DNA of 13,033 bases, taken from Thermoplasmata archaeon (GTDB lineage Archaea; Thermoplasmatota; Thermoplasmata; UBA10834). The translations under genes and the position numbers were made by a program. The notes under the pieces are model-generated. The model was not told the origin of the DNA and made no database searches. It saw nothing but the letters and a program-made list of their open reading frames with translations. The stretch covers positions 1,600-14,632 of the forward strand of contig DUKU01000171.1 of the NCBI GenBank assembly GCA_013329135.1. Reading direction: 5' to 3'. Positions 1 to 6,866 of this stretch are shown here, in pieces (position 1 is the stretch's first letter; every line of letters starts with the position of its first letter).

Positions 1-281
1 TGTGGGACATCAAGAGGATCGCGTCGACCGAGGTCTTCCAGATGAAGTTCACCATCGTGGGGCTGACCCAGGAGGAGTACGACGAGAACGAGGTGTATGT
101 CAGCGGCATAGACCCCGCCTCTGTCATAGGCGTGGACGTCCTCCCAGGGGACTGGGACCTGGAGCACCTGAAGATCACGGGCGAGCTCCCGGTGGAGGAT
201 GAGGCAGCAGCACCGGAGGAGGGCGAAGAGGGCGTGGTCGACTACGACGAGGGGACGGAGGTGATCAAGGATGAAGAATAG
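1..281 (+). CDS. top6B: DNA topoisomerase VI subunit B, C-terminal fragment (5' end outside window)
   Basis: This open frame enters from the left edge (first full codon at base 3, reading WDIKRIAS...) and ends at TAG 279-281, so only about 92 C-terminal residues are visible. Subunit B is the GHKL ATPase subunit of the A2B2 type IIB topoisomerase, which relaxes and decatenates DNA. The ATPase and transducer domains lie outside the window. The visible part carries the stretch YVSGIDPASVIGVDVLPGDWD, which I recall as resembling the end of archaeal Top6B proteins, followed by a very acidic tail of about 28 residues (EDEAAAPEEGEEG...). The main support is position: it overlaps top6A by 11 bases, the usual archaeal B-then-A operon order. 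The acidic tail is probably a lineage-specific extension. Without the neighbour I would not name this fragment with confidence. Confidence 0.78.
   Translation, partial: WDIKRIASTEVFQMKFTIVGLTQEEYDENEVYVSGIDPASVIGVDVLPGDWDLEHLKITGELPVEDEAAAPEEGEEGVVDYDEGTEVIKDEE
257..266 (+). promoter_or_regulatory. Strong ribosome binding site of top6A
   Basis: GGAGGTGATC is fully complementary to the conserved archaeal 16S rRNA 3' tail (GATCACCTCC). It ends four bases before ATG 271 and lies inside the last codons of top6B. It fixes the top6A start and suggests that subunit A is translated by re-initiation or independent strong initiation on a shared mRNA. Confidence 0.85.
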
Positions 282-1371
282 CGAGAGGCACCAGAACGCC
301 GTCGACAAGCTCACGGACATCGCCCAGGAGGTCTACGACCAATTGGACGGCGGCAAGATCCCGAAGATGATGATACCCCTCAGGACCAAGAGCAACATCA
401 GGTTCGACAACAAATCGTCCGTGTGGAAGTACGGCAAGGCCATGGGCGCGAGGTCCGCGAAGAAGCTCACGGGCGCTCAGATGCTCCTCCGCACGATGTA
501 CATGCTCGAGTTCATCGAGGACATGATCAAGGCCAGCAAGAGCTCGACCCTGAGGGAGATGTACTACATATCGGAGGGCTGGCCCAAGGCGAAGTTCTCC
601 GCCCAGGACGAGTCCAACATGCTCGCCGAGGACCTCGAGATCATCACAGGCTGCATGAGGGAGGATTTCAAGCTCAGGCCCGAGGAGGACGGCGCGAGGG
701 TCATGGGCAACATCACGATCCAGGAGACCGACAGGAAGGGCAAGAAGAAGAAGATCAACTGCAGGGACGATGTCGGCGATTCCGGGTACGGGGTGCCGTA
801 CAACGTCGAGAAGGAGAAGATAGAGTTCGTCGACTGCGACGCGGACTTCATCATAGCCATCGAGACCGGCGGTATGTTCGACCGTCTGGTCGAGAACAAG
901 TTCGACGAGGACGCGCACGCGGTCATCGTGCATCTGAAGGGGCAGCCGGCGCGGAGCACGCGCAGGTTCATCAAGCGCATGAACGAGGAGATGAAGCTGC
1001 CAGTCGTCACATTCACCGATGGGGACCCGTGGAGTTTCAGGATACACGCATCCATAGCGTATGGCGCCATCAAGACCGCGCACATATCCGAGTACCTCGC
1101 GACGCCCACGGCGGAGTTCGTGGGCATCACCGCATCGGACATACTCAACTACGAGCTGCCGACGGACAAGCTCAACGATAAGGACATCCAGGCGCTGAAC
1201 GCGGAGAAGACCGACCCGAGGTTCAAGGACGAGTTCTGGAAGCACGAGATAGACCTGATGCTCGAGATAGGCAAGAAGGCGGAGCAGCAGGCCCTCGCGA
1301 AGTACGGTCTGGACTACGTCACGGACACCTATCTGCCCGAGAAGCTGGGGCATCTGGGCATCCTGAAGTGA
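271..1371 (+). CDS. top6A: DNA topoisomerase VI subunit A (Spo11-like)
   Basis: This 366-residue protein is the DNA-cleaving subunit of topoisomerase VI and has the normal length for archaeal Top6A. It makes a transient double-strand break through 5'-phosphotyrosyl links and acts with the ATPase subunit B. The N-terminal winged-helix/CAP-like domain contains the active-site motif STLREMYYIS (residues 92-101); of Y98 and Y99, the second is the expected nucleophile by comparison with Spo11. The Toprim domain follows, with the conserved glutamate in IIAIETGGMF (E197) and the metal-binding DxD in TFTDGDPW (D250 and D252). The C-terminal region (about 255-366) is also typical. The start at ATG 271 is fixed by the perfect ribosome binding site at 257-266. 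The gene follows top6B with an 11-base overlap. All catalytic residues are present and I see no damage. Confidence 0.97.
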   Translation: MKNSERHQNAVDKLTDIAQEVYDQLDGGKIPKMMIPLRTKSNIRFDNKSSVWKYGKAMGARSAKKLTGAQMLLRTMYMLEFIEDMIKASKSSTLREMYYISEGWPKAKFSAQDESNMLAEDLEIITGCMREDFKLRPEEDGARVMGNITIQETDRKGKKKKINCRDDVGDSGYGVPYNVEKEKIEFVDCDADFIIAIETGGMFDRLVENKFDEDAHAVIVHLKGQPARSTRRFIKRMNEEMKLPVVTFTDGDPWSFRIHASIAYGAIKTAHISEYLATPTAEFVGITASDILNYELPTDKLNDKDIQALNAEKTDPRFKDEFWKHEIDLMLEIGKKAEQQALAKYGLDYVTDTYLPEKLGHLGILK

Positions 1372-1372
1372 C

Positions 1373-2335
1373 TCAGCCGGACCACGAGCAGAGGTTGTAC
1401 TCCCGCTCCGACATGCCGGACGAGCCGAGCCACATCATGCGCTCGTAGGTCTGCGCGACCTGGTATCCCCGGGAGAACATCACATCCACCGCGCGTGAGC
1501 ACACCGACGGCACCGGAATGGATATCTCGGCGGACCTGTCATCGAGCGCCAAGAGCTCGGACGCGGCCAGGAGCGGCTCGAGGGGCAGGTCCCCAGCAGA
1601 CGGGGAGATGACGAGTGCCTTGACGACCGCGTTCTGCATCCCCTCCCTGCGAGGATGTGTGTGCACGATGGAGAACCCGACGAGCCGGTTCCCGCTCGTG
1701 GCTATGAGGGTCTCTCCCGAGAGATAATCCTGGGTGGCGACGACCTCCGGCGAATAGTCCAGGCCCGGCTGGAGCGCGTCCGAGAGCTTCCGGATCTTGG
1801 ACAGGATATCCTCCTTGGCCCTGCTCTCCGAGAATTTCTCCACCATGACATCGTCCGTGACCGACTCATCCGGCGGGTCCGCTTCGGCCAACCCTCGACC
1901 CATGATGAGCACGAGCCCGGCCGGCGTGAGGCCTATCCTCAGGTACATGCCCATGTTGACCTGGCTCTCCGGCATGGTCTCGAGGCCTATGTCGGAACAG
2001 CCTCTGACGTCCAGATACTCTAGCGAGCGCTTGACGAGCTCCTTGCCCACGCCCTTCCCCTGGTACGGGGGCAGGACGGATATCGGGCCCGCCCAGCCGG
2101 TCTTGCCCCAGACATGGGAGAATGACAGGCCGATGATGCCAGCGAACTCGTCTACGGCGACTATCGCGCCGTCCGGGTCCGAACGCATGAAGGACAGGAT
2201 GCTGTCGTCGGTCCTCGCGGTGATGGTCTTGATGTCAGGGTACCTCGTCTCCACCAAAGCCCCGAACGAGAGCAGGTCGACCTTCTTGACATCGGGGATG
2301 TCCTCGACCTTCATCTTGCGGATTACGACGGACAT
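1373..2335 (-). CDS. Two-domain GNAT-family N-acetyltransferase
   Basis: This 320-residue protein is probably a cytoplasmic acetyl-CoA-dependent N-acetyltransferase; the substrate cannot be read from sequence. The first GNAT domain (about residues 3-147) has the acetyl-CoA loop YQGKGVGKEL (residues 91-100), which fits the Q/R-x-x-G-x-G/A signature, preceded by the strand GPISVLPPYQG and followed by the YLRIGLTPAG region typical of the fold's end. The second half (about 165-320) looks like a GNAT-like repeat (NRLVGFSIVHTHP..., VVKALVISPSAGD) but lacks the Q-x-x-G-x-G loop, so it is probably non-catalytic. The open frame extends to 2617, but I start at ATG 2335 because GGAGAGGAG lies five bases upstream and the upstream extension only runs antisense through the next gene and its promoter. 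The gene converges on top6A with one base between the stop codons. Confidence 0.85.
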   Translation of the reverse strand: MSVVIRKMKVEDIPDVKKVDLLSFGALVETRYPDIKTITARTDDSILSFMRSDPDGAIVAVDEFAGIIGLSFSHVWGKTGWAGPISVLPPYQGKGVGKELVKRSLEYLDVRGCSDIGLETMPESQVNMGMYLRIGLTPAGLVLIMGRGLAEADPPDESVTDDVMVEKFSESRAKEDILSKIRKLSDALQPGLDYSPEVVATQDYLSGETLIATSGNRLVGFSIVHTHPRREGMQNAVVKALVISPSAGDLPLEPLLAASELLALDDRSAEISIPVPSVCSRAVDVMFSRGYQVAQTYERMMWLGSSGMSEREYNLCSWSG

Positions 2336-2447
2336 TTCGTCTCCTCTCCGAGACCTATGATATGAACGACTCCGTGCCATATCAATCTGAGGTGCCTGGG
2401 GTAGTTCCAGACGTGTTATATCCGTAAAGTGGGATTCACGCCTCACC
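2336..2447. promoter_or_regulatory. Divergent promoter region between the acetyltransferase and DUF89 genes
   Basis: This 112-base gap separates two divergent start codons. For the leftward gene, TTGATATGG (2377-2385, minus strand) is a TATA-like box that would start transcription near 2355, giving a leader of about 20 bases carrying GGAGAGGAG (2341-2349). For the rightward gene, GTTATATC (2415-2422) is a TATA-like box centred about 29 bases before ATG 2448, which leaves almost no leader. The boxes are read by eye and are not experimentally supported. Confidence 0.5.
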
Positions 2448-3332
2448 ATGAGGATGAGTCCCGAGTGCGTCCCCTGCCTTATCAGAAGGGTGTTGTTCGA
2501 GACCATGGAAGTAGACCCGTCCAAGTCGGTCGAGACGGTCAAATACGCCTCGGCCGCGCTCGGCAGACTGTTCGGAGACGATGTCTGCTCCGCGACCGTC
2601 GCGACCGAGGTGCACAAGGGCGTGTACGACCGGCTAGGGGACGGTGACCCTTACAAGGAGCTCAAGGCGAAGAGCAACGAGGTCGCGCTCGAGTTGTACC
2701 CATCCGCAGAAAGGCTCGTGGCAAGGTCCACGGACAAGCTGAAGACGTCCTTCCTGTGCGCGGTCGTTGGGAATGTGATGGACTTCGGCATCGGCACCGG
2801 GTTCGACCATCCAGCGAGCCTCAAGAAGGAGTTCAAGAATCTCCTGGATGAGGGGCTCGGGCATGATGACACGCCCAAGGTGAGGAAGCTCCTGAAGAAG
2901 GGTGCGGATGTCGCGTACCTCGTTGACAACTGCGGGGAGATCGTGTTCGACAGGCTCGTCCTGAAGGAGCTCAAGAAGCTCGGGGCACGGGTCACGCTCG
3001 TGCTGAAGGAGGAGCCAATCCTCACGGATGTGACGAAGATGGACATCGATGGACTGGGACTCGAGAAGCTGGTCGATGAGATCGTCGAGGCACCCGGGTT
3101 CGCGGTAGGCATCGACCTTCCGTCCATGGACGGGGACTTCGGGGACATGCTCAGGGAGAAGGACCTCGTCATCGCGAAGGGCATGGCCAACTTCGAGTCG
3201 CTCTCCGAGACGGACCTCGCGCCCATCGCGTATCTCCTGAGGACCAAGTGCGCCCCTGTGGCACACAACATCGGGCTCAAGAAGGACATCAACGCGGTCA
3301 AGCTTCTACAGAGGGGGCGAAGAACACGATAG
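2448..3332 (+). CDS. DUF89-family metal-dependent phosphatase (metabolite damage-control type)
   Basis: This 294-residue protein matches the DUF89/ARMT1-like fold. Members studied elsewhere are Mn/Ni/Co-dependent phosphatases thought to destroy damaged or excess phospho-metabolites. Visible family marks are the N-terminal pair CVPC (C7, C10), GNVMDF (108-113), the central motif LVDNCGEIVFDRL (158-170, with the D160-N161 metal and phosphate site) and IAKGMANFESL (242-252) near the C-terminus. The length fits the archaeal stand-alone form. The start at ATG 2448 (an in-frame ATG also lies at 2454) has no Shine-Dalgarno sequence, but a TATA-like box about 29 bases upstream fits a leaderless mRNA. 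The gene abuts the dipeptide epimerase, so the two are probably co-transcribed. The substrate is unknown; a link to the epimerase's pathway is only suggested by position. Confidence 0.86.
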   Translation: MRMSPECVPCLIRRVLFETMEVDPSKSVETVKYASAALGRLFGDDVCSATVATEVHKGVYDRLGDGDPYKELKAKSNEVALELYPSAERLVARSTDKLKTSFLCAVVGNVMDFGIGTGFDHPASLKKEFKNLLDEGLGHDDTPKVRKLLKKGADVAYLVDNCGEIVFDRLVLKELKKLGARVTLVLKEEPILTDVTKMDIDGLGLEKLVDEIVEAPGFAVGIDLPSMDGDFGDMLREKDLVIAKGMANFESLSETDLAPIAYLLRTKCAPVAHNIGLKKDINAVKLLQRGRRTR

Positions 3333-3337
3333 ACTCC

Positions 3338-4387
3338 GTGGAGACAAGGACATTCATCAGCAAGCGCAGGTGCAGCTTCAGGATAGCCACTGGATGCTCC
3401 GACACCGCAGAGAACATCATGGTGAAGATCGTGGCGGGCGACGATTTCGGGATCGGGAGTGCATCCCCCAGCGACGTGACCCACGAGACCGTCAAAACGG
3501 TCGAGGGGTTCCTGGCCAAAGTGCCGAAGAAGATCGTCGGCACGGACGAGGGCGACCTATCTGGCGTGCACCGGAGGCTGGACGCGATCGCTCCGGGGAA
3601 CACGGCCGCAAAGGCGGCGGTGGACATCGCAATCTACGACCTGTTGAGCAAAAGGGAGAGGAAACCACTCCACAAGTACCTGGGCGGGACCAGAGGGGAC
3701 AGCGTGCTCACGGACATGACCATCGGCATCGAGTCGAAGGAGGTCACGGTCAAGCGCGCAAGGAAGCACTACAAAGAGGGGTTCAGGGCACTCAAGATCA
3801 AGGTGGGCCTGGACCTCGATGACGACGTCAGGCGTGTCGCGGCCGTGAGGAACGCGGTCGGACCCAAAGTGCAGCTGAGGGTGGACGCGAACCAGGGCTA
3901 TTCCGTGGAACAGGCGGTCAGATTCTGCGAGGCGATGAAGACCATCGATGTGGTCCTGGTCGAGCAGCCCGTGAAGGCCGAGGACTATGCCGGCCTGAAG
4001 AAGGTCAAGGACAGGAGCCCGGTGCCGATCATGGCCGATGAGTGCGTCAAGGATGTCGCGGACGCGAAGCGGGTCATCAGGGACCGGGCGGTCGACCTCA
4101 TCAACATCAAGCTGATGAAGAGCGCTGGGATACACGACGCCATCACGATCAACAAACTCGCGGCCGAGGCGGGGATAGGCACCATGGTGGGCTGCATGGG
4201 AGAGATACAGCTGTCGATAGCCGCTGGACTCCACTTCGTGCTGAGCTCGGACAACATCAAGTACGCGGACCTCGACTCGCACTTCAACATCATAGACGAC
4301 CCGTCTTCGCGGCTCGAGTTCACTGACGGGAGGCTGCGGGCACCGGGTGCTCCGGGCCTTGGCATCACGACCCCGTTCGACGAGTGA
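3338..4387 (+). CDS. Dipeptide epimerase (enolase superfamily, L-Ala-D/L-Glu epimerase-like)
   Basis: Counted from GTG 3338 the protein has 349 residues, a normal length. It probably inverts the alpha-carbon of the C-terminal residue of a dipeptide in a Mg-dependent reaction. The catalytic KxK lies in LKIKVG (K153, K155). Metal ligands are D183 (RVDANQGY), E209 (VEQPV) and D234 (MADEC). The opposing lysine is K258 in NIKLMKSAG. The DLDSH motif (D311, D313) is the dipeptide-amino-group binding DxD that marks dipeptide epimerases within the superfamily. The N-terminal loop (RIATGCSD) lacks an arginine where the Bacillus L-Ala-D/L-Glu enzyme, as I recall it, has its Glu-binding arginine, so another dipeptide may be preferred. 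The start is uncertain: the frame is open back to ATG 3248, but those residues are a shadow of the preceding gene. Homology points to a start near ATA 3329 or GTG 3338. No good ribosome binding site is seen close to either; GAGGGG lies at 3311-3316. Confidence 0.9.
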   Translation: METRTFISKRRCSFRIATGCSDTAENIMVKIVAGDDFGIGSASPSDVTHETVKTVEGFLAKVPKKIVGTDEGDLSGVHRRLDAIAPGNTAAKAAVDIAIYDLLSKRERKPLHKYLGGTRGDSVLTDMTIGIESKEVTVKRARKHYKEGFRALKIKVGLDLDDDVRRVAAVRNAVGPKVQLRVDANQGYSVEQAVRFCEAMKTIDVVLVEQPVKAEDYAGLKKVKDRSPVPIMADECVKDVADAKRVIRDRAVDLINIKLMKSAGIHDAITINKLAAEAGIGTMVGCMGEIQLSIAAGLHFVLSSDNIKYADLDSHFNIIDDPSSRLEFTDGRLRAPGAPGLGITTPFDE

Positions 4388-4396
4388 TCTCCGCAG

Positions 4397-5152
4397 TCAA
4401 CCCAGCATGACCTGGGACGCCTTCTCACAGACCAGGTCTCGGGCGCGATTGAGTCTCCTGGTGCCAAACGCGGGGTCCCAATCGGCACCATAGACGGAAT
4501 CGGATATGGTGAGGACCGCAGCGAACTCGGCCTTCCTGCGCATCGCGACTGCCATCATGGCCGTGGTCTCCATGTCGACGGCCAGCACACCCCTACCCGC
4601 ATATTCCTTAACCTTAGCGACCGTCTCCCTGTACGGGGCATCCGTGCTCCAAACCCCGCCGAGCCTCGGCTCGAGGTCCGAAAGGCCTGCGACAAGCTCC
4701 TTCACGAAGGCGGCCGAGGGTTTTGGGCGAACGTTCGAACGTATGTAGTGATATGACGTCCCCTCCTCCCTGACACCCCATGTAGGGATTACGATTGAGC
4801 CTATCTGGCACGAGGATACCAGCGAACCAGCGAGGCCTAGCATGAGTATCCGCCGGACGCCCGACGCTATCATGACCTCCATGGCCATCGCCACCGCGGG
4901 CGCGCCGACCTCCGACTTGTACAGCGCCACATGCTTGCCCAGCCTGCCCCTGTGGCATGCGCTGATGTGTGGCGCGCGCTTCGCATCCGACAGCCCGAAA
5001 CACTTCACCAGACGCGGATAGAACCCCTCGGTAAAACAAATGATCGCCTTGTCCACTGGGAGGTCGACGGCCGTCATCTCCGGTCGTATAATCTCCCTGC
5101 CCTTCGAACACCATTCCACTCGGATCGCGCCCCCAGGAACGCACGGCACCAT
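4397..5152 (-). CDS. Nucleoside phosphorylase (PNP/UDP family)
   Basis: This protein is 251 residues from ATG 5152, or 266 from ATG 5197; numbering here uses the longer form. It probably splits a nucleoside with phosphate into a base and ribose-1-phosphate in salvage. Family marks are the glycine loop LMLGLAGSL (118-126), REEGTSYHYI (143-152), WSTDAPYRET (183-192), the ribose-binding VDMETTAM (208-215, M209 and E210) and the base-site aspartate region TISDSV (D233). I prefer ATG 5152 because MVPCVPGG resembles the usual N-terminus of this family as I recall it, and because TTATAA at 5204-5209 would place the transcript start near 5180, downstream of ATG 5197. If a weaker box (GGATAATG, 5216-5223) is used instead, the longer form would be leaderless. 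Whether the substrate is uridine or a purine nucleoside is not decided. The stop lies nine bases from the convergent epimerase stop. Confidence 0.88.
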   Translation of the reverse strand: MVPCVPGGAIRVEWCSKGREIIRPEMTAVDLPVDKAIICFTEGFYPRLVKCFGLSDAKRAPHISACHRGRLGKHVALYKSEVGAPAVAMAMEVMIASGVRRILMLGLAGSLVSSCQIGSIVIPTWGVREEGTSYHYIRSNVRPKPSAAFVKELVAGLSDLEPRLGGVWSTDAPYRETVAKVKEYAGRGVLAVDMETTAMMAVAMRRKAEFAAVLTISDSVYGADWDPAFGTRRLNRARDLVCEKASQVMLG

Positions 5153-5194
5153 TGGTATGTCTGGAACGAGTCTTGAATCCTTCGCCCGCCAAGT

Positions 5195-5209
5195 CATAAG
5201 TCTTATAAC
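5195..5209. promoter_or_regulatory. TATA box within an imperfect inverted repeat between divergent genes
   Basis: The plus strand reads TCATAAG T CTTATAA: seven-base arms with one mismatch around a single base. The right arm contains TTATAA, which is symmetric and could act as a TATA box on either strand. Leftward it predicts a start near 5180 for the phosphorylase gene; rightward, near 5232 for the coiled-coil gene. A protein bound to the repeat would cover the TATA box and the upstream phosphorylase ATG. Its use as an operator is speculative. Confidence 0.4.
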
Positions 5210-5254
5210 CCGATGCCATTATCCCATGAGAATCATCCGGCCTGGCGAGTCTGA

Positions 5255-6145
5255 ATGACGACGAAGAGAATGTCAACGGCTAACAAGAAGAAGAAGATAA
5301 GCGAGCTCGAGAGTGCGGAGCTCAAGTTCAGAGCTCTTTTGAACAAGCGTGACGAGATAAACGAGCAGGCCGCAGCGGCAAGGTCGGAGAGAGACTCACT
5401 GCACGACAAGAAGAAGGAGCTGCAGGAGCCGATGAGGACCGCCCGCGACAAGAGGGACGCGGCCGTCGCCGAGATGAGGGTCCACAAGAAGAAGAGGGAC
5501 GAGCTCCAGGGCAAGGCCAAGGAGCTCATCGAGTTCAAGAGGAAGCTCAAGGGAACTCCAATGGGCGACCTCAAGACTGAGATCAGGGTCATAGAGGCTG
5601 ACATCAAGGGCATGGAGATGAGACAGCAGACCGTGCCGGTGAAGCTGACCGAGGAGAGGGAGCTCCTAGACAAGATCAAGGCGCGCGCGACCGACCTCCA
5701 GAGGCTCAAGAAGATACTGATGGAGCAGGACAAGGTCCAGAAGGAGGTCAAGAACATCGACGCGAGCATAGACGCCTTTTTCAGGCAGGCGGATAAGGAA
5801 CACGAGGAGGTCGTGCGTCTGTCTGAGGAGCAGCACAAGTTCCACGAGGAAGCCCAGGTGCACGCGAAGGACATAGGCGTGCTCGCCGCGACCGCGAACA
5901 AGAAGCACGAGGAGTTCCTGAAGCTCAGGGAGGACGCGGACGCTGTCCATCAGAAGGCCATGGAACTCCGCGGCAAGGTCATCGAGATCAAGGACCAGAA
6001 ACGGGCCGAGGTCTGGGAGGAGAGGAACGCCATCAGGGACGTCAACCTCGCCACCCGCAAAGCGCTCGACGACAAGGAGAAGAAGGACAAGGTCGCCGAT
6101 GAAGCGCTCCAGATACTCCTCAAGAAGGGGAAGATCGAGATCTAG
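5255..6145 (+). CDS. Archaeal coiled-coil protein, COG1340 type
   Basis: This 296-residue protein is almost wholly charged heptad-like helix rich in K, E, R, D, A and L, with no membrane segment or signal peptide, so it is a cytoplasmic long coiled coil. A central break (GTPMGDLKTEI) is followed by IRVIEADIKGMEMRQQTVPVKLTEERELLDKI, matching the conserved hinge pattern of archaeal COG1340 proteins as I recall it (I..LE...Q......E.E..L...I). Members are widespread in archaea and often misnamed 'phosphoserine phosphatase'; nothing catalytic of that type is visible here. Its role is not established, and scaffold or RNP functions are guesses. ATG 5255 is taken as the start; ATG 5270 is an alternative, preceded by the purine-rich GAAGAGA. 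No clear ribosome binding site precedes 5255. The 3' end overlaps the convergent ABC ATPase gene by 26 bases. Confidence 0.82.
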   Translation: MTTKRMSTANKKKKISELESAELKFRALLNKRDEINEQAAAARSERDSLHDKKKELQEPMRTARDKRDAAVAEMRVHKKKRDELQGKAKELIEFKRKLKGTPMGDLKTEIRVIEADIKGMEMRQQTVPVKLTEERELLDKIKARATDLQRLKKILMEQDKVQKEVKNIDASIDAFFRQADKEHEEVVRLSEEQHKFHEEAQVHAKDIGVLAATANKKHEEFLKLREDADAVHQKAMELRGKVIEIKDQKRAEVWEERNAIRDVNLATRKALDDKEKKDKVADEALQILLKKGKIEI

Positions 6146-6866
6146 TGGAGTCCAGGTTCCTGTCGTGGAACTCCTTCCCGGACATCTCCTCTGTTATCCT
6201 GCCGTCCACTATCATCATCACCGAGTCGGCTATCTGCCCGATGCGCTGGTCGTGCGTGACGATGATCACGGTCTTCCCGAACTCGTCCCTCAATTTCCTG
6301 AAGAGCATCAATATCTGATGTCCGGTCTCTGAATCGAGCTCGCCCGTCGGCTCATCCGCGAGCAGTATGGGCGGGTCATTGGCCAAGGCGGTCGCCAGGC
6401 CTATCCTCTGCTGTTCCCCGCCCGAGAGCGCGTCAGGCTTGTGCTTCGCCCGGTCCTGCATACCCACGAGCGACAAGAGTTCGTCCGTCCTGGCTTTCAT
6501 CTCCTTCGAGTCCCTCTTCGCCAGGCGCATGGGGAGCTCTATGTTCTCTCTGGCCGTGAGTGTCGGGACGAGGTTGAAGAACTGGAAGACGATCCCGACC
6601 GTCTCGCGCCTGTGCCTCACCAACTCGTCGTCCGTGAAGTCCACGACGTTCTCGTCCCCGATCCTGACCGAGCCGGCAGTTGGCCGGTCAAGGCCGCCGA
6701 TAATATTGAGCAGGGTCGTCTTCCCGCACCCCGAAGGACCCATGATCGCCTGTATCGTGTTGCCCTTCATCGAGCAGTCCAGTCCCCTGAGGGCTATGAC
6801 CTCAGACTTGCCGGTCTTGTAGACCTTGATCAGGTCCTTGACCACGATGTCCGCCACATCATCCAC
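6120..6866 (-). CDS. ABC transporter ATP-binding protein, LolD/MacB class
   Basis: This 248-residue ATPase should power the FtsX-type permease encoded immediately upstream. All ATPase motifs are intact: Walker A GPSGCGKTT (43-51), Q-loop glutamine Q95 in VFQFFNLVP, signature LSGGEQQR (147-154), Walker B ILLADE (167-172), D-loop GELD and the switch histidine H205 in IIVTHD. FFNLVPTLTARENIELP after the Q-loop and DEPTGELDSETG are typical of the MacB/LolD subfamily, which drives conformational work on substrates outside the membrane rather than classical import. The start codon is GTG: either 6866, overlapping the permease stop by eight bases, or GTG 6857, which has GAGGTG at a good ribosome-binding distance. 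Both imply translational coupling to the permease. The 3' end overlaps the convergent coiled-coil gene. The substrate is unknown. Confidence 0.95.
   Translation of the reverse strand: MDDVADIVVKDLIKVYKTGKSEVIALRGLDCSMKGNTIQAIMGPSGCGKTTLLNIIGGLDRPTAGSVRIGDENVVDFTDDELVRHRRETVGIVFQFFNLVPTLTARENIELPMRLAKRDSKEMKARTDELLSLVGMQDRAKHKPDALSGGEQQRIGLATALANDPPILLADEPTGELDSETGHQILMLFRKLRDEFGKTVIIVTHDQRIGQIADSVMMIVDGRITEEMSGKEFHDRNLDSTRSRSSPS

Noticed and set aside
265..1353. A 362-codon open frame antisense to top6A
   Set aside because: Top6A is certain from its catalytic motifs. The antisense frame gives a composition-biased product with no recognisable domain.
2336..2447. A small RNA or riboswitch in the longest intergenic gap
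   Set aside because: The gap is accounted for by two promoters and one ribosome binding site; I see no strong hairpin set or known riboswitch core.
2336..2617. N-terminal extension of the acetyltransferase frame
   Set aside because: It runs through the divergent promoter and antisense to the DUF89 gene. ATG 2335 has a good ribosome binding site and begins exactly at the GNAT fold.
3248..3328. N-terminal extension of the epimerase to ATG 3248
   Set aside because: These residues (MRPCGTQHRAQEG...) are the DUF89 C-terminus read in another frame and have no match to the start of enolase-superfamily proteins.
3557..4282. Long minus-strand frame within the epimerase gene
   Set aside because: It is a shadow of a gene with a complete set of catalytic residues.
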